From: Astrothelium macrocarpum | Taxonomy: Eukaryota > Ascomycota > Dothideomycetes > Trypetheliales > Trypetheliaceae | Direction of reading: 5' to 3' | DNA: 64,000 bases | NCBI GenBank assembly: GCA_021030915.1 | Contig: JAGEMR010000132.1 | Coordinates: forward strand, 1 to 64,000 | Shown: positions 24,234 to 36,723 of the stretch, piece after piece | How the letters are laid out: the number at the start of each line of letters is the position of its first letter | Numbering within the stretch: position 1 is the stretch's first letter | Notes under the pieces: generated by a model | Told to the model about the DNA's origin: nothing | The model's database searches: none | Seen by the model: the letters and a program-made list of their open reading frames with translations, nothing else | Position numbers and translations under genes: made by a program

Positions 24234-26372
24234 TCAGTGAGGATAGATGTTGTTTGAATGATACTTGCAATCCAATGCATGCGCGGTATTCCCCACGGCC
24301 TTGATCTCCTTGTAATCCGCGAGGCAGAGCCAGCAGAACTGGTGTCTGCATTTGCGACCTACATTCAAAGCCGCCAGCGTTAGTCAATTTCTGTTCTTTC
24401 CCACCAATGTCGACACCAGTGCTCTGGTCCCTCGTCCCCTTCAGACAACGATTATCACGCAAACCCAAAGTCCCCACCTAAGAAAATGAGTATCAACTCA
24501 CAAGTCATATGATCACACCCATCATTCTTCTCAATCCCCCACCCACACGTCTTCCCCTTCGGCCCCGGACACCGCTTCGTCGTCGTGTCCATCAGCCGCT
24601 GACTCGCCTCCTCCTCCTGCTGCCGCTTCTTCTTCTCCTTGTCGCGCTGCTCCTGGCCGCTGGTGCGGTAGTCGTACTGCTCGCACGTCTCGCCGGCGTG
24701 CCACGCCGTGAGGTGCGTGACGCAGTGCTGGAAGCCGCACGCGGCGCAGTGGAACGCCGCGCCGCCCTCGGCCACGTGCAGCTGGCCCGACGGGCAGTTG
24801 GGCGCGATGCACCATTTGAACAGCGGGTCTTGCGATAGGTGGGCGCGTGTGGTGAGCGTGTCGTAGCTGTGTGGAGGGGAAAGAAAGGGGTGGTCAGTGG
24901 ATGGTGGTGTGAGGCGGGGGGAGGGAGGTTGGAAGGAGGAGGAGGAATGCTTACCGAGTGAAGACTTCCTGATCGGCGGCTGTTTGCATGTCGGTGTATT
25001 CGAGTTGCTCGGGGCATTGTGGACATTTGATGTGTTCCCAGCCGTTGCATTCGAATTCGCTGGCGACCCATTGCTGCAGGCACTTATGACATGTCTCGAC
25101 TGCATGATTGCATCTTGCCGTGGGAGGCTTGACGTCAAATTCCAAGACGTGGAGATCGTCGGTGCAGATTATGCACGTCTTTATTTGGGACTGCTCCTGT
25201 TGCCTCTGATATTCCTCCTCCTCATCGTGTTGAAGCTGTAGACAGAGCTCACGGTCGAGATTTTCCTGTTTCTGGACCTGCCATGACCTAATTTGTGAAT
25301 CCTTCCAGGATTCCTCGACTTGCATATGATCAATTGAAGGTTGCTCCTGCAAACTCGCATTATCTACAGGCTTACGACGAAGGAAACTTCTCGTCACACG
25401 GTTGTCTGTAGATTGTTGTTGTGCGTTCGTACTGCCTACAGGTTTACGGCTGAAAAAAATTTGGGCTGCCTTCGCTGCCGACCCTACTGCATGGAGTGGT
25501 ATACTTAGGGATTCTGACGAAGATCCCCAAGATTTGTTCCACTGTAGCTTCTTAGGAGATGGAAGTGGTGGGTCCGATTTCTCTCGGAGATCTGCATGGA
25601 ATGTTTCGGCCAAACACGGAGGATCCAGAAGCCATGGCTGTTCTGATGAAGAACCTTCGCCGGAGTCGTTCAGTACCTGTGAATTTCCGCTACTGGCCGT
25701 GAAGAATGTTTGACTTTCCTCTCCCCAGGAATTTCTTTGGTGCTGAATTGTGTCTGTTGAATCATTAAACTTGGCTCCCGAATCACGCCTCTCCATGTCA
25801 GGATCATCGAAAAAGGATCGTTCCTGCGAATTTGCAGACGATGATTTTGCACAATCAGACGCTCGATGCAGAGCGTTTCTTCTCTGTAACGTTCCTGGTT
25901 TATAATTGCCGTCATATTTTGGAAATGTAACTGGTGATTCCCAGTCCCAGTCAGTGCTTCCAACGGGAGATAAGCCCGATGTGCTTTGAGCTATGTTGAG
26001 CGTTGGATGCATTGGGTAAGTTCCGCTGGTTATTTCTGATCGCCTCCAAACAATTGGATTGCCTTTAAAGTCATCGACATTGTGAGGAGCTGTTTGATCT
26101 GCGGCTTTCAGACGCAAGTTTGTATTGACGGACAATGTCCAGTCCAAAGGGCCGTTGTCTTTTTGAGGAGTCTTTCCAAAGCGATGATCAGTTTTTGGAG
26201 AATGCTTTGGACGTTTACTGATCAATGGCTTGAGTTTGTTTTGGAGAAAACTTGGTTTATCTTTGTTTTGTATATCTTGACGTGACTTTCCGGCGAGTGC
26301 AAAGTCCTTGAAGTTGCTGTAATATAGCGGCTGTTCCAAGTCCTGATCGTCGTCAAAGATTGGAATTGCCAT
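24234..26372 (-). CDS. RBR-type E3 ubiquitin ligase (RING1-IBR-RING2)
   Basis: Three exons, 26372..24955, 24866..24502 and 24358..24234, give 635 residues. The first 390 residues are Ser/Gln-rich and without recognised domains, ending in a Gln/Glu-rich coiled-coil-like stretch. RING1 begins at Cys400 (CIICTDDL) and runs to about 453. An IBR zinc domain follows at about 490-540 (WCIAPNCPSG, HCAACGFQHC). RING2 starts at Cys572, and Cys590 in DGCDHMTC is at the position of the catalytic cysteine that accepts ubiquitin in the RBR family. The third exon supplies the rest of RING2 (CRHQFCWLC) and the tail. Both introns (88 and 143 bp) are GT-AG, and splicing of the last one restores the Cys-x-x-Cys pair. 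The substrate is unknown. Confidence 0.88.
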
Positions 26373-27324
26373 GGTTGAAGGGTTAGTAGCACAAGAAGGA
26401 TAGGGAATTCGTCAGGTAGAGTGTACGAGATGTACTGCAGAAAATGATGGGAATCTGGTAGTAATAGCTGGAAAAGGTCACAAGTTTCATCAAACGACGT
26501 TCAGCCTTTGCCACGACAAACACGACAGGCCATGTGCGGCTCTCCCTTGATTATCTCTGCGGGGGCTATGATGCATCAATGCCTAAGAGCCTGAGAGGCT
26601 GTGACAGGCTTACCCCACGGTACCAATTATTGTACATTGTCACACATGCACTGAGAAATTTTCTACGGATGCAATTGCTAATAATTGAGCCGTCCTTTGC
26701 AGTGAGCGAAATTCAGTTACGGAATTGGACGCGTGACTTCCTCTAAATATGGAGCCAACCATTGGAGTGCAGTCAACTTTCCTAAATATACTCGGCTCAC
26801 GTCTCCCAGAATATAAGCTGTACGTACCCAAACATGCTGTTTGATCAGGCAGATCTTGAGAACGCCAGATATGTTCTCAGCTGGTCCCAAGAAACGCAAG
26901 GGAATGTGTTTGTGAAAGCGTGCCTTGGTTCAGCCTTGCTTGGAGGCGAGGGTTGCCGTTAACCAAGCACCTAGCCAAGGTGAGGTAGGTACCTAACTAA
27001 GGAACGGCGGCTTACGGCGGCTTGCCAAATCCGGCGCACCTTGCTCAAAAAGCATCTTCTTTCTTCTTCGCGGCATAATCAACTAGATCATAGGCACCAT
27101 ACGGGTGGTATGAATGATGCGTCTTTTCATCAATTCTCTCCTGGACAAAGTGTCCAAGTCTATGTTCTAAACATACATCTAGACATACAGGCAACTGACT
27201 GATTGCCATTGTGACGGTCCATGAGCCACCACTATGAATTACTCCGCCCAATGCGTGCTTATAGGTGAAAATCAACCAAGGCTTAACCCACATGTCGCTA
27301 TCTCGCAGCACATTAGCTCTCATT
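26373..27324. other. Intergenic, nothing recognised
   Basis: This region upstream of the RBR ligase should contain its promoter. A small duplication-like string of CTTGGTT and GCCAAGG motifs occurs at about 26920-26985. No gene was recognised. Confidence 0.45.
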
Positions 27325-30300
27325 TCACATCTGCCTTCCTCGTCTAAATTGATCGTAGCTCGTTTCTTCTCGACTCCCCATCCCTCCACCCGGTAGGAGA
27401 GAGCTGGGCATTGGTGCGGCATTTCGCAGCAAGGCCCCCCGACCACTGCCACTAGTGTCAACCCTTTCCAATGCTGGACCTCTGCTCAGGCTTCTGGAAT
27501 CCGAATCATGGCTTGGTGCTGGACTAGCTTCTCTAAGTGCACTCGGTGTCTGGTGATAACCTGCCGGATAGGTAGTACCTGTTGACGCAAATGGTCTGGC
27601 GTCACTGGCTACGCTACTAGATCTTGACCCACTCTGACCTCTGCTGCCTGGCTTGCTGTGCCCGGCAGTCAAACTATCAGGCGTGTCTGGCCTGGAGTAA
27701 AGCCCACCTTCACCCTCGTACTGCTCGCGGAAACCTTCATTGTCTTTGAAATGGGAAAAGTCCATTTCTGACTCCGCAACGAATTGGAAGGGTCCATCTG
27801 ATTCATTGTCCCGCTTCCCGGGACGCTTCTGGGACATGGAGTCCATATAAACGTCGCCATATCCACCTGTGCCGTCCATGTCAAGATCTGCGCTCAGGCG
27901 TCCACGATAAACTTCTTTCAGTAAATGGTGAGACTTCTCAGCTACCATCGGAACAGTGAGTGGCTTATACAGAGCAGGGTGACCAAATTTGACAGCCACT
28001 CGATCACTGCGACGACCCTTCTGATCAGAGGATGCAAAGTCCGCCTCCTTGTCAATATAATCCCCCTTGGTATAAAAATCAATGCCGTCATCAAAAGTAC
28101 GTTTGCAATACCATTTGAACCCAAAAAGGAGGAACGGAAGTGGTAAGAGGGCGGCAAGCATAGCCCAATTCGCACTACCGTCCTGTGGCCCTACAACCAG
28201 AGCAATGACAAGATTGCCGAGGAGGGTAGCAAATAAAAAGCGATTGAACACTGTGCGCCAATACTTTCCTCCAGACTCATGCTTAGTGATGAAGACATAC
28301 ATGAGCATGTACTTTTTCATGTAACTGTCCAGAGCAAAGTAAAGACCGGCCACAGGGAGACAGAGCGGCTGCAGGGTGGCAAAGCAGATGGCCACAGTAG
28401 CATAAAAGAGGAAAGAGTTGTAGTAGTCGACAAACTCGAATGGCGGTGGTGCAGTCAGCTCAATAAGCTGCCGTGGGGTCGGGCTGGTAAATTTTCTTCG
28501 GAACCAACCCCAAGCTAGAGTCCATGCTTGAGACAGATCAAGTGCGGCAGACCAACTCCGTTGGAGCAAAAAGGTGAGCCAATACACAGTTGTGCTGCAA
28601 AGCGTAATCATGATCTTGTTGAGAATGTGTTGATTTTTGATTGCCTCGAACCCATTTTGGTCGGTCTTCTTGGCTGCAATGACAGCTGCGAAAAAGGCCC
28701 ACACTGCGGAGAAGATGGAAAAGACAATCAGATTGTTGAACACAAAGAAGCCGTACACCTTTGACAGGACATGTCTCTCACGAGATGTTTTGCTAAGGTC
28801 ACCTGCATGGGTGGCCAAGCGCCGAACCATGGCTGGGAGGCCAAGATAGAATAGTGCGGATACCAAAGGAGCAGCGATACCCTGAACGACAGCCCAAACA
28901 TGCGGGTTTGCTTTTAGCGTGTTGTTAAAGGCTGGCCAGACCATGCCCAAGTGTGACAAGTTGGACAAGAACACCGATGTCAAGGCGTTGGGAACGATAA
29001 AAATCATACTGAAGATGACCATCCAGCCATTCAATAAAATGTTGCGTGTCTTTCGCGTCTTAGGATCCATAGCAAGGTTTTTCCAGATTAAATCGTGTGG
29101 CCTGGGAGCAAGAACGATGTTGCTTCCGTGTGGGTGTTTTCTATGTCCGAGATAAGCAACACTGTGCGCAAGCTCAATGCTCTCAAAACTAGCGAAACCA
29201 TAAGGCATTGCGTCACGCTTGTCGACGGAACGTCGAACCTCTTTAATCTCAATCTCCAGCTCTTTAACGCGTGAGGTGAGGTAATCGATAGCATCGACCC
29301 TTTGATTATGGGAGCGTGTCTTGTCTTTCTTCGATGGTTTACATAGAGGTCGATTAGGGGGTAGTTTGTTAGGATTCTTGAGATATTTGGCAAGGTATCC
29401 CTCCAGTTCCAGCACCGCTTCTTCATGCTCTTCAATTAAATCGGGAAGGTCTTTGACGTTGCGTGCGATTGCCGCCCGAGGTATTTCGTTCACGTTCCGA
29501 ACATCATCAATTAGCCGAACAACGCCGTCATCTGTCCGGAAGTCTCGGGGAATGTTTGTGACCTTTCCGTTTATGTTAGCTACGATATCCAGATATATCA
29601 ACAGATAACATACCATGAGACTTCGAGAATGTAGACTCTTTTGGTATTCAGCGCTCTTAAAATAATTCCTCCTGAGAAGCCAAATGGCCCGATAATTGGA
29701 CCAGAGAAAATAGCAAATGATGATGTCGAACAAATATGCGCTAACCACGAATGCCCAAAAAAAGCTTCCCGAGACGTATTGTGGAGTGAGTTTCATGAAC
29801 GAAGAGATGTCGTTGAATGTTTGCCCATGACCACCAGCGAAGCCTCCTTTGATATTCACCGGAATGATAATTGCACATCCCACGACAGTGAGCACAGCGA
29901 ACATGTTCCGGCACATGTGCGTGAATCGCAAAAACACGACAGCATCCAAACCGATCTTATCGACTAGTTGTTGTTCCCTTGTTTGAGTGACCGGTTTGAC
30001 CCAGTCAACGATTCCTTTTCCAATCGGCGGGGGTGCATGCTTCTGATCAGCATGACGAAGCTTCGGAGCGTATGTGATGGCGTTGTAGGGTCGAATCAAG
30101 GAAAACGCCAAGGTGATTACAGTGGTAAGGATAACTGAGATGGCAAGTGCAGATAGAAAGGCAGACGATTGAATCTTTACAAGGTCAGCATCTCCATATT
30201 CTTGATGTCCAATTCGAAGCAATCATCTTCCTCAAGACTCACCTCACTGGAGAACGGATCTGCGATGAGGCTGAGAAATACATCGGTACTACTCTGTTGT

Positions 30301-30341
30301 GATTGTCGTGGCAGTAGTTCATGTGTTGAGCTGGACTCCAT
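27325..30341 (-). CDS. OSCA/TMEM63-type stress-gated cation channel (RSN1 family)
   Basis: Three exons, 30341..30243, 30174..29614 and 29562..27325, give 965 residues. The order is that of the fungal RSN1/PHM7 family: an N-terminal membrane block (helix near FLSALAISVILTTVITLAF, then two more), a cytosolic domain with the conserved ENP-like substitute near NIPRDF, a charged coiled-coil stretch, a large membrane core of several helices (from about residue 400 to 700), and a Ser/Gly-rich cytosolic tail of about 200 residues. Family members are hyperosmolality- or tension-gated cation channels of plasma or organelle membranes. The second intron (29613..29563) is 51 bp, contains no in-frame stop and keeps frame, so retention would add 17 residues. 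I remove it because homologues join directly at LMVTNIP. The start at 30341 (MESSSTHELL) is preferred over an ATG eight codons upstream. Confidence 0.88.
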
Positions 30342-31493
30342 GTTGTCTTTGTAGAAAGATTTCAAGAGGCCAGCTCTTTGGACAAAAGAAATGGCGGGCC
30401 TGATTCGATGGCTTGGCTTTGATTGTCCCTAGAGGCCAAACCTATTCTAATGATGTCGTGGAAAATCCTATTTGAACTGAATGGTCATGAAAGGATGAAA
30501 GAGTCGTGACGCGTGGACAATGAATAGCCGTAGGTGTGGTCGGGAGGGCAAGGGCGGAAGAACGGAAAGGGAAGATTAAAGAAGATACATGAACGCTGGA
30601 AGAAGTGGAAGAGTGATAGTAGAGGATCTAGGTGGGTAGAGTACGGATAGGTAATGGATGAGGCTTTTTGACAGGTTTAATCATGGGCAGCCCTACGCGC
30701 AATTCTGTGCCTTATCAGGGGGAGGGGCCAGACGTCACCCACCGGTTATTTTTATTGGCGCTGCGCTGGACCGGCTCACCAGGCACCGTATCCCAACGGC
30801 CGCACGCCAACCTTCTCCTGCTGAAACCTCTGAAGAGCTGACAAGCGCCAAGGTACTCCGTATCGCGCCAAATTACAGCACCATCACCACGCTGCCGATG
30901 GTCGATGGCTCTCGAATACCTCTGGTATGAATGTATCGGGCCTTCTCAAGACAAGTTATTGTTCAACTTTTACGATTAGCCTCATGATCTATTGTGTGGC
31001 GGTGCAAAGTCATGCTCTCCGTGACTTGCATTTCATTCCAGAAAGTCCAAAGGATCCTCGTATATGCAAGGTACCGAGTGCACCATCGACGCCACCTGGC
31101 CCCTGCACGTATGAAGCTGTTGCATGCAATCTCCCACCGTCCCTTCTGTCTTCTACATCAATGTCTCCCATCAACTTGGTCTCGCAAGCCTGTATTCCAG
31201 TCTGTCAATTGGACACTTCTGGTTGCAGTTGGTATATAAGTTGCGATAATCTCAACTTCCTGTCTGGCACATGACTTTTCTGCGAAGGCACCTTAGTAAC
31301 AGAAAAAGGCCGCTTCTCATCATCATTTCTACATCATGTGACTTGTAGTCTGAACTCTACAGAACACATATACAAATACTGACAGCTCAAATATGTTCAG
31401 ATCCAAAATTCTTTGGAGATTGGATCGAGAATATGCGAATCTATTCCTGTGATAGTGCACTCATTGGTCGAAGTGCATCATGCCTACAGGTTA
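30342..31493. other. Intergenic, nothing recognised
   Basis: This stretch contains the promoter of the channel gene at its left end. A plus-strand frame at 30927-31274 has several cysteines but no start context or family resemblance, and is left out. Confidence 0.45.
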
Positions 31494-31800
31494 CTATACG
31501 GGATGGATACTTTCCTGAATAGCGACTACGTGCTCTAGCAGCGCGACCGCCTCTTTGACATGTCCATCTACTTGGTACGTTCCTGCGAGCGCATGCTGCG
31601 ATGCCAGTCGATCGAGATCATCCTCTACCAGCTCGTCTTGTACCGTAACCACATGCTTCGGCAGCGTCACCACCTCTTTCATCTCTCCGTCCGCTTGTTA
31701 TGCTCTTGCGAGCGTAGGCTGCGATTCCAGTCAAAAAGGATGGTCCTCTGCCAGCTTGTCTCGGTAATTGTGGACAGTTGCCAGGCTATTGACATCTACG
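31494..31800 (-). pseudogene. Relic of a TPR-repeat array
   Basis: Read on the minus strand this segment shows about two and a half TPR units of the kinesin-light-chain type (LASQHALAGTYQVDGHVKEA, AVALLEHVVAIQ). The upstream units are interrupted by in-frame TGA and TAA codons, with the same motif continuing on both sides of them. It lies about 190 bp beyond the 3' end of the NACHT gene on the same strand. It is probably the remains of an NLR or NACHT gene with TPR repeats. The motif differs in sequence from the TPR units at 19.2-19.9 kb, so it is not a recent copy of them. Confidence 0.6.
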
Positions 31801-31988
31801 AGAATTTACCAGTGGAACAAAAGATTGTATTTCCGGAGGAAATTCAGTTGGAAAAGGCCGCGCCGTGATGATTGATGGGCGGCCACGATACAACGGCACA
31901 ATGTTATGCGGAACACCAACCGCGATGTCCAGCGCTTTAGCAACGGCCCAAGCAGATATATCAGCGGATAATATGTTTATCGTGAGCT

Positions 31989-34851
31989 TTAAAACGGTAG
32001 CCGCCGCCGCTTGCTCGATTTGGAGGCACGCTCCAGTTCGGTTAGCAATGCTATCCGATCTTTAGTATACTCCTTCGCAACGAAGCCTTCGAGCAGCCTG
32101 TCAATAACAGCTTTTGGCTCTATATGTTTGTACGTCGCTTTTAAGTCAGCACCATGCTTAAGGAAATGCCGAAGTGCGTTTAGCAGTTGTCGGACCTCTT
32201 CAACGTTAAGTGCATGCGAAAATTCTCTGCATGCACTATCTGCTTTTTGCAACAGTATTAACCATGCACTGAATCCAAAGCTTGAATCGTATCGATTCGG
32301 ATCCGCTCCATTCTGGAGCAAAACTCGCTGGATACTGTAGCACTGGTGAAACACCGCAGCTGCCAAAGGGTACTGGCAATTTTTGATTGTTTTTAAAGGA
32401 GCGGTGGCAAGTTTTGCATTCTGTGCGATCTTAGCAGCAATGAAGTAGTTCAGATCCGCCGCGAAGGCGATGTCGAACACGGCGCAAGGTCCTTGCATGG
32501 GGTATAGGGCCCTAGCTGGAACAATTCTCTGGGCATCGGCGTCCGTCGGAGCCTCGAAGGGATGCATCCATTTCTTTGCCGGTCCCGTGGAGAGCGGACC
32601 ACGAGTCTCGATGGCAGATCCGGCGCGATCCACCTCGTCATAGAATTGAATCTTCTTATCAACCATGTATGTGGTACTAAGCGCCATGACATAGACTGAT
32701 TTCAGCAGACAATGTTTGCTTTGCCCGAATCCGGGACCTCCACCGCACTCCAGACTCACTGCCTTCGCTTGCAGGAGAAGCGATACTGCCAGTGCTCCAT
32801 GCGGATCGAAGTTCGGGGAGTTCGCGCGAATGCGTTGCCACACCTTTGGCTGTTCGAGATATTCCTTTACTGTCCGATGTAGATAGGTGATTTTGGATTG
32901 TCTATGAAGCACGACCTCACTCTCCAGAAGGCATTTACATCTACTGTAGATCCTGCGTCTGGTCTGTTCGAGAGAGTGCTGCAATTCAGAGTCATATAGC
33001 GGGCGTATCTGCATCTGAAAGGCACTTTTCAGGCTAGTTTTACACAAATGTACGGCGAACAACGTCGCTTCGGTAGGATAGGCGTGTACGAGTTGGAACA
33101 ACTCTGATGCATCTTGCAAGTATCTTGGATGCACCTGCTGGAGTATCTTGCTGAAGAGCGCGTCTAGCTCATCTGGTAGCTCCATGAGTCTGATCTCTAG
33201 CAATTGCATATTATCGCCGTCCTGCAGGCCTTCTTGAAGTGATTTGACCGCGAGGAACACCCAGAGGAAGACGCCAGCCGCCCTGTCTGCCACACCGGTG
33301 ATCAAGTTGGACGCATCAAGGGCATTGTATTGCTGAAGAGCCAAAAAGGATGGGAAAGACATTAACCTGCCTTCGATATAAGTCAGGATATCGTTGCGAG
33401 TAAGGTCCTCCATGCGAAAAGTCGGGACTCGATTAAACCTCTCCTCAAAGACAGGCCAGCAACGGCTCGCAGCACACAGCTTCACATTCGGCATGTCAGC
33501 AAGCTCGAGAACGAGGTCAGCTATCTCGCTTGTGTCTGACTTGATCTCGTCTAATCCATCCACGAAGAGGAGGAAGCATCGGGAGGTTGTTGACAAGAGA
33601 TTTTGCAGCCCTTTCCAGAGCTCGTTCCACGTGAACTGGCGTACATCGCCATAGAACAGCTGATACCTGCGCCATCGATCCGGGAAGACTTTGGGGACGG
33701 CGCGAGCAAGACCGCATTGGTACAATAGCTCGTATAAGAGCGTACGGACTAAGCCGAGTTTAGACATTTGCAGATCTGTACCTGAGCTCCAGAAGAAGAA
33801 GGCTGCTGTGAAGACATTAGAGGTCTTGCTGCCGCTTTGCCGCTTACTTGAATCGACAGAAACCGGCGCCGACTGACTAATTGACCGCTGTACACGTTCA
33901 GACCACGTCTCGACATACTTCTGGGTCCGGCAATCATTGCGCAAGAACTTCATTAGAGTGGACTTCCCTGCTCTCGGTTTTCCGGTGATCCAGAACAATC
34001 GCTTATCGCTCTTCAGCCAATCCACAAAGTTGTTCTGCTGATTTGACAGCGAAACGCCCTGATTTTTCTTGAATACCCACTCAAAGGTGCGTTTATAAGC
34101 TGTCGGTATGGTCTCATGGCGGCTCGGCATCTCTGGAAAACACAATGACTCGACAAGTCTACTCTTATCCTCCTCAACTCGAAGCTCGTCATTCTGAACA
34201 ATTTGCAAAGTCAAAGCATTCGATACCAGGACCGAAGGAACTTGTTGCGGGGAATTCCGCATGAATTGGACGATGTCGTTCAGAGTGGTAGCTTGATTGT
34301 CAGATTGCTCCACGAGAGAGTTCAGCGTAGTCTGCACCTGCTGTCCGCGGGCTTCTTGTGTGTTCCTGAACCGTTGAGCTTGACGTTGTTGGATGAGTAA
34401 GAAAGCTGACTGACCGTAGAGATACAAGAAGCGCAGAGTCGACTTGTCTGCGGAAGCGATCCTTTCGGCGCTCCAAGTCGCGGAGGCCCTTCTCTTTCCA
34501 TACAGACCGAAGGGCTTGTTGCACGCTCTTCCACTTCTTGCCGCCCGAGGCGACTTTGAGCATGTTGAGAGTCTGTAAGAGTTTATTGATCACATTACTC
34601 AGATCCTTCGATATCCTATGCAGCTCCTGGCCAGCAATATCACCGTCGATTGCAAGAAGGAGAGAGCGTCGAGTAACCTCGGCATGTAGACTCGATAAGC
34701 TTTGCACGACGGTCTCGAGCTCCGTGTGTTCAACCACAGCGCTACTCCCAGTGCGATAGAGTCCGTAAGTCCTTCCCAAGATTTTACGCGCGAACTCTGC
34801 GAGCTGGACGATACTGGCAGCGATGCCAATTGCGGAAGCGGGATCGAGCAT
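31989..34851 (-). CDS. NACHT-domain STAND protein with ankyrin-like C-terminus
   Basis: Two exons, 34851..34415 and 34365..31989, give about 937 residues. The 49-bp intron (GTCAGT..CAG) joins SALLVSLR to NTQEARGQ. The N-terminus (MLDPASAIGIAASIVQLAEF) is the usual start of fungal STAND proteins, so this ATG is preferred to one 20 codons upstream. The NACHT NTPase has P-loop GKPRAGKST (about residue 274) and Walker B LLFVDGLDEI (about 413). A helical region follows, and two weak ankyrin-like units lie near the C-terminus (around VLLQNGADPNRY and FLKHGADLKATY). The last residues are basic (SKRRRLPF). Proteins of this type act as intracellular switches in heterokaryon incompatibility and other non-self responses. 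Ligand and effector function are unknown; no broken position was seen. Confidence 0.82.
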
Positions 34852-35884
34852 CTCGCTAAGCCGTCCTACGTGTGTATACGGGTCAAGCAGATTGCGAGAT
34901 ATAGATATCACGGACAGATCTTGAAAGAGAGCTCCAGGCTTTCGCTTACCAAGATATTCTCAAGGCTGTACTATCTAGTACACCCATTCGGGCAGTGCAG
35001 CCATTCGGGCCGTGTTCCAAACACAAAACTCCAAAAACTCCACCCTGCACCTCTTAAATCCCAATGAACGTTTGATAATAATTCCAATGTACCGAAAAAA
35101 TAGATCGTCACAGCTCGGATTCATTTACTAATCGCTCATACCTAAAAGTAAAAAAGGAAATTGGTATACCCAGTCAATACCCGTGAATATTCCTGTTCTC
35201 GAAGATAAGAACAGCCACCTTTCATGCCTCGATAACCCAAGCTACCGACTCAACTTCGGCTCCGTTTATGCCTAGGCTGCTCAGGCTGCTCAGCCTCTAT
35301 CCAGGCTTGCCTAGGCAGGCTCAGATATGCTCGCTGGTCTCATTCACTACGCTCGGTCGCCCCTTTCTTCAGCCGCAACGCCAAAGATTTGTGGAGCACC
35401 AATCAGCGCACACATCCCCTCTATATCCAAAATCCTGACTTACAGATGCAGCGAAACGCCTCGGCGACTTATAGTGAATATAATGATAATTCATACTTCT
35501 TCCATTTCGACCTGATTTCTGCATTCACACGCTCTATTAAACTCTTAAATCGTCCTCGCGTTTCTGCTTCAACGATGCTTGTCTTATGACAATGGTAATA
35601 CTCGGATTCGAAATCTTTCTCTTTAACATTTTTGCAGGCGTTATGACCTCTACCTGAAAAGATGCAAAGACTGAAAAAGCTCGGAGATGTGCCGAAAATA
35701 ACTAGGCAGATGCAGAGATAGGAGACCACTCTACAAATTTTCTCTCTTGGATATCCGTAAGCAGCAAGAAGATGCTATCCAGGATTTCTGTACAGGCGAA
35801 GAAGATGCGGCTAGCCACCGAGCTTATCCCGACGGTAGTACAGCGTCAACAAAGACCATTTCGACCATGATGTAGGCTTTTTGT
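34852..35884. other. Intergenic with a short GC-rich repeat cluster
   Basis: Upstream of the NACHT gene. It contains the repeat cluster at 35270-35332 (separate entry). Two small frames at 35389-35729 on opposite strands have no recognised family. Confidence 0.45.
35270..35332. repeat. Short direct and inverted repeat cluster
   Basis: GGCTGCTCA occurs twice in tandem (35275-35283 and 35284-35292), flanked by GCCTAGG (35270) and by TTGCCTAGGCAGGCTCA downstream, which repeats the same words and is partly their reverse complement. It could be a transposon terminus remnant or a factor-binding cluster. Confidence 0.5.
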
Positions 35885-36723
35885 TCAGTAGTTATTCCTC
35901 TCGAGCCACGATTTGCAAGCATCATACACCTTTCCGAACGCCGGATCTATTTCCAGCATACGATCAAATCCCGGCTTATTCAAGATCCTGATGAACTCCA
36001 AAACGCTTACCAGACGGAAGTCTGCGAACGTCACTGCTGCCGATCAGCCTTTTGTCTTGCTAAGGATCACCGCAAGCCTGTCTACCTTTATTTCCTTCTA
36101 AGAATGGTCCCGACTCATCCTCATGGAACAATGCACCCAACTCTCTTATCCCTGGCTCTGCCTCAGTCCAACACTCCTGCCCCCCATTCTCTTTCTCCCA
36201 CTCATACAAACTCGGTGGAAACCGCTCGCTCCTCGTACGCTCGAAATACTCTTTGCTCCTCTCTGCTAGCAGCATCCTCGGCACTCGCGGCAAGAGCTCC
36301 ACTCTAGTTCTCGCAAAGACGTCTTGAAACTTCTGTGACACTTTTTCATTATAGGGCGTGTCGAAGGGAACGGGACTTTGGGGGAAGCGTTTCTCGAGTT
36401 CGGGAGCAATTTTCTCGGAGGTCATAATGGCCGTGTTGTCGGAGTGAAAGACCACGGTCGGAGAAGTGTACTCTGAGTTTCCGTCGGTGTTGGGGGGCAC
36501 ATTGAGGGCTTTGAAAGTGGGCGCGAGGTCGGGGTATTCGACCCATTCTGTTTTGTATGGAATTTTTTTATAGTTAAGTAGGAGGCGTACTACATCCTAA
36601 TAAGACCTCTATCTGGAGACAGGTGCAATGATAAAAGTTACCTTTCCAAGGGTTGAAGCTCCAGCAAAACGTTGGCGACTTGCTTGGAATATCGTAAAGA
36701 GTGACCTCGACCTTGTCAGCCAT
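35885..36723 (-). CDS. Glutathione S-transferase family protein
   Basis: Three exons, 36723..36642, 36589..36086 and 36033..35885, give 244 residues. The N-terminal thioredoxin-fold half starts MADKVEVTLYDIPSKSPTFC and includes LNYKKIPYKTEWVEYPDLAP, the typical substrate-loop segment of this fungal GST group. The glutathione-binding strand is followed by an SD/TAIMTSEKIAP segment. The C-terminal helical half ends in DPAFGKVYDACKSWLERNNY, a common GST ending. Such enzymes conjugate glutathione to electrophiles or act as stress reductases. Introns are 52 bp each. The last acceptor has two AG choices three bases apart (CAGCAG); the downstream one is used here, and using the other adds one alanine. 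The substrate is unknown. Confidence 0.82.
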
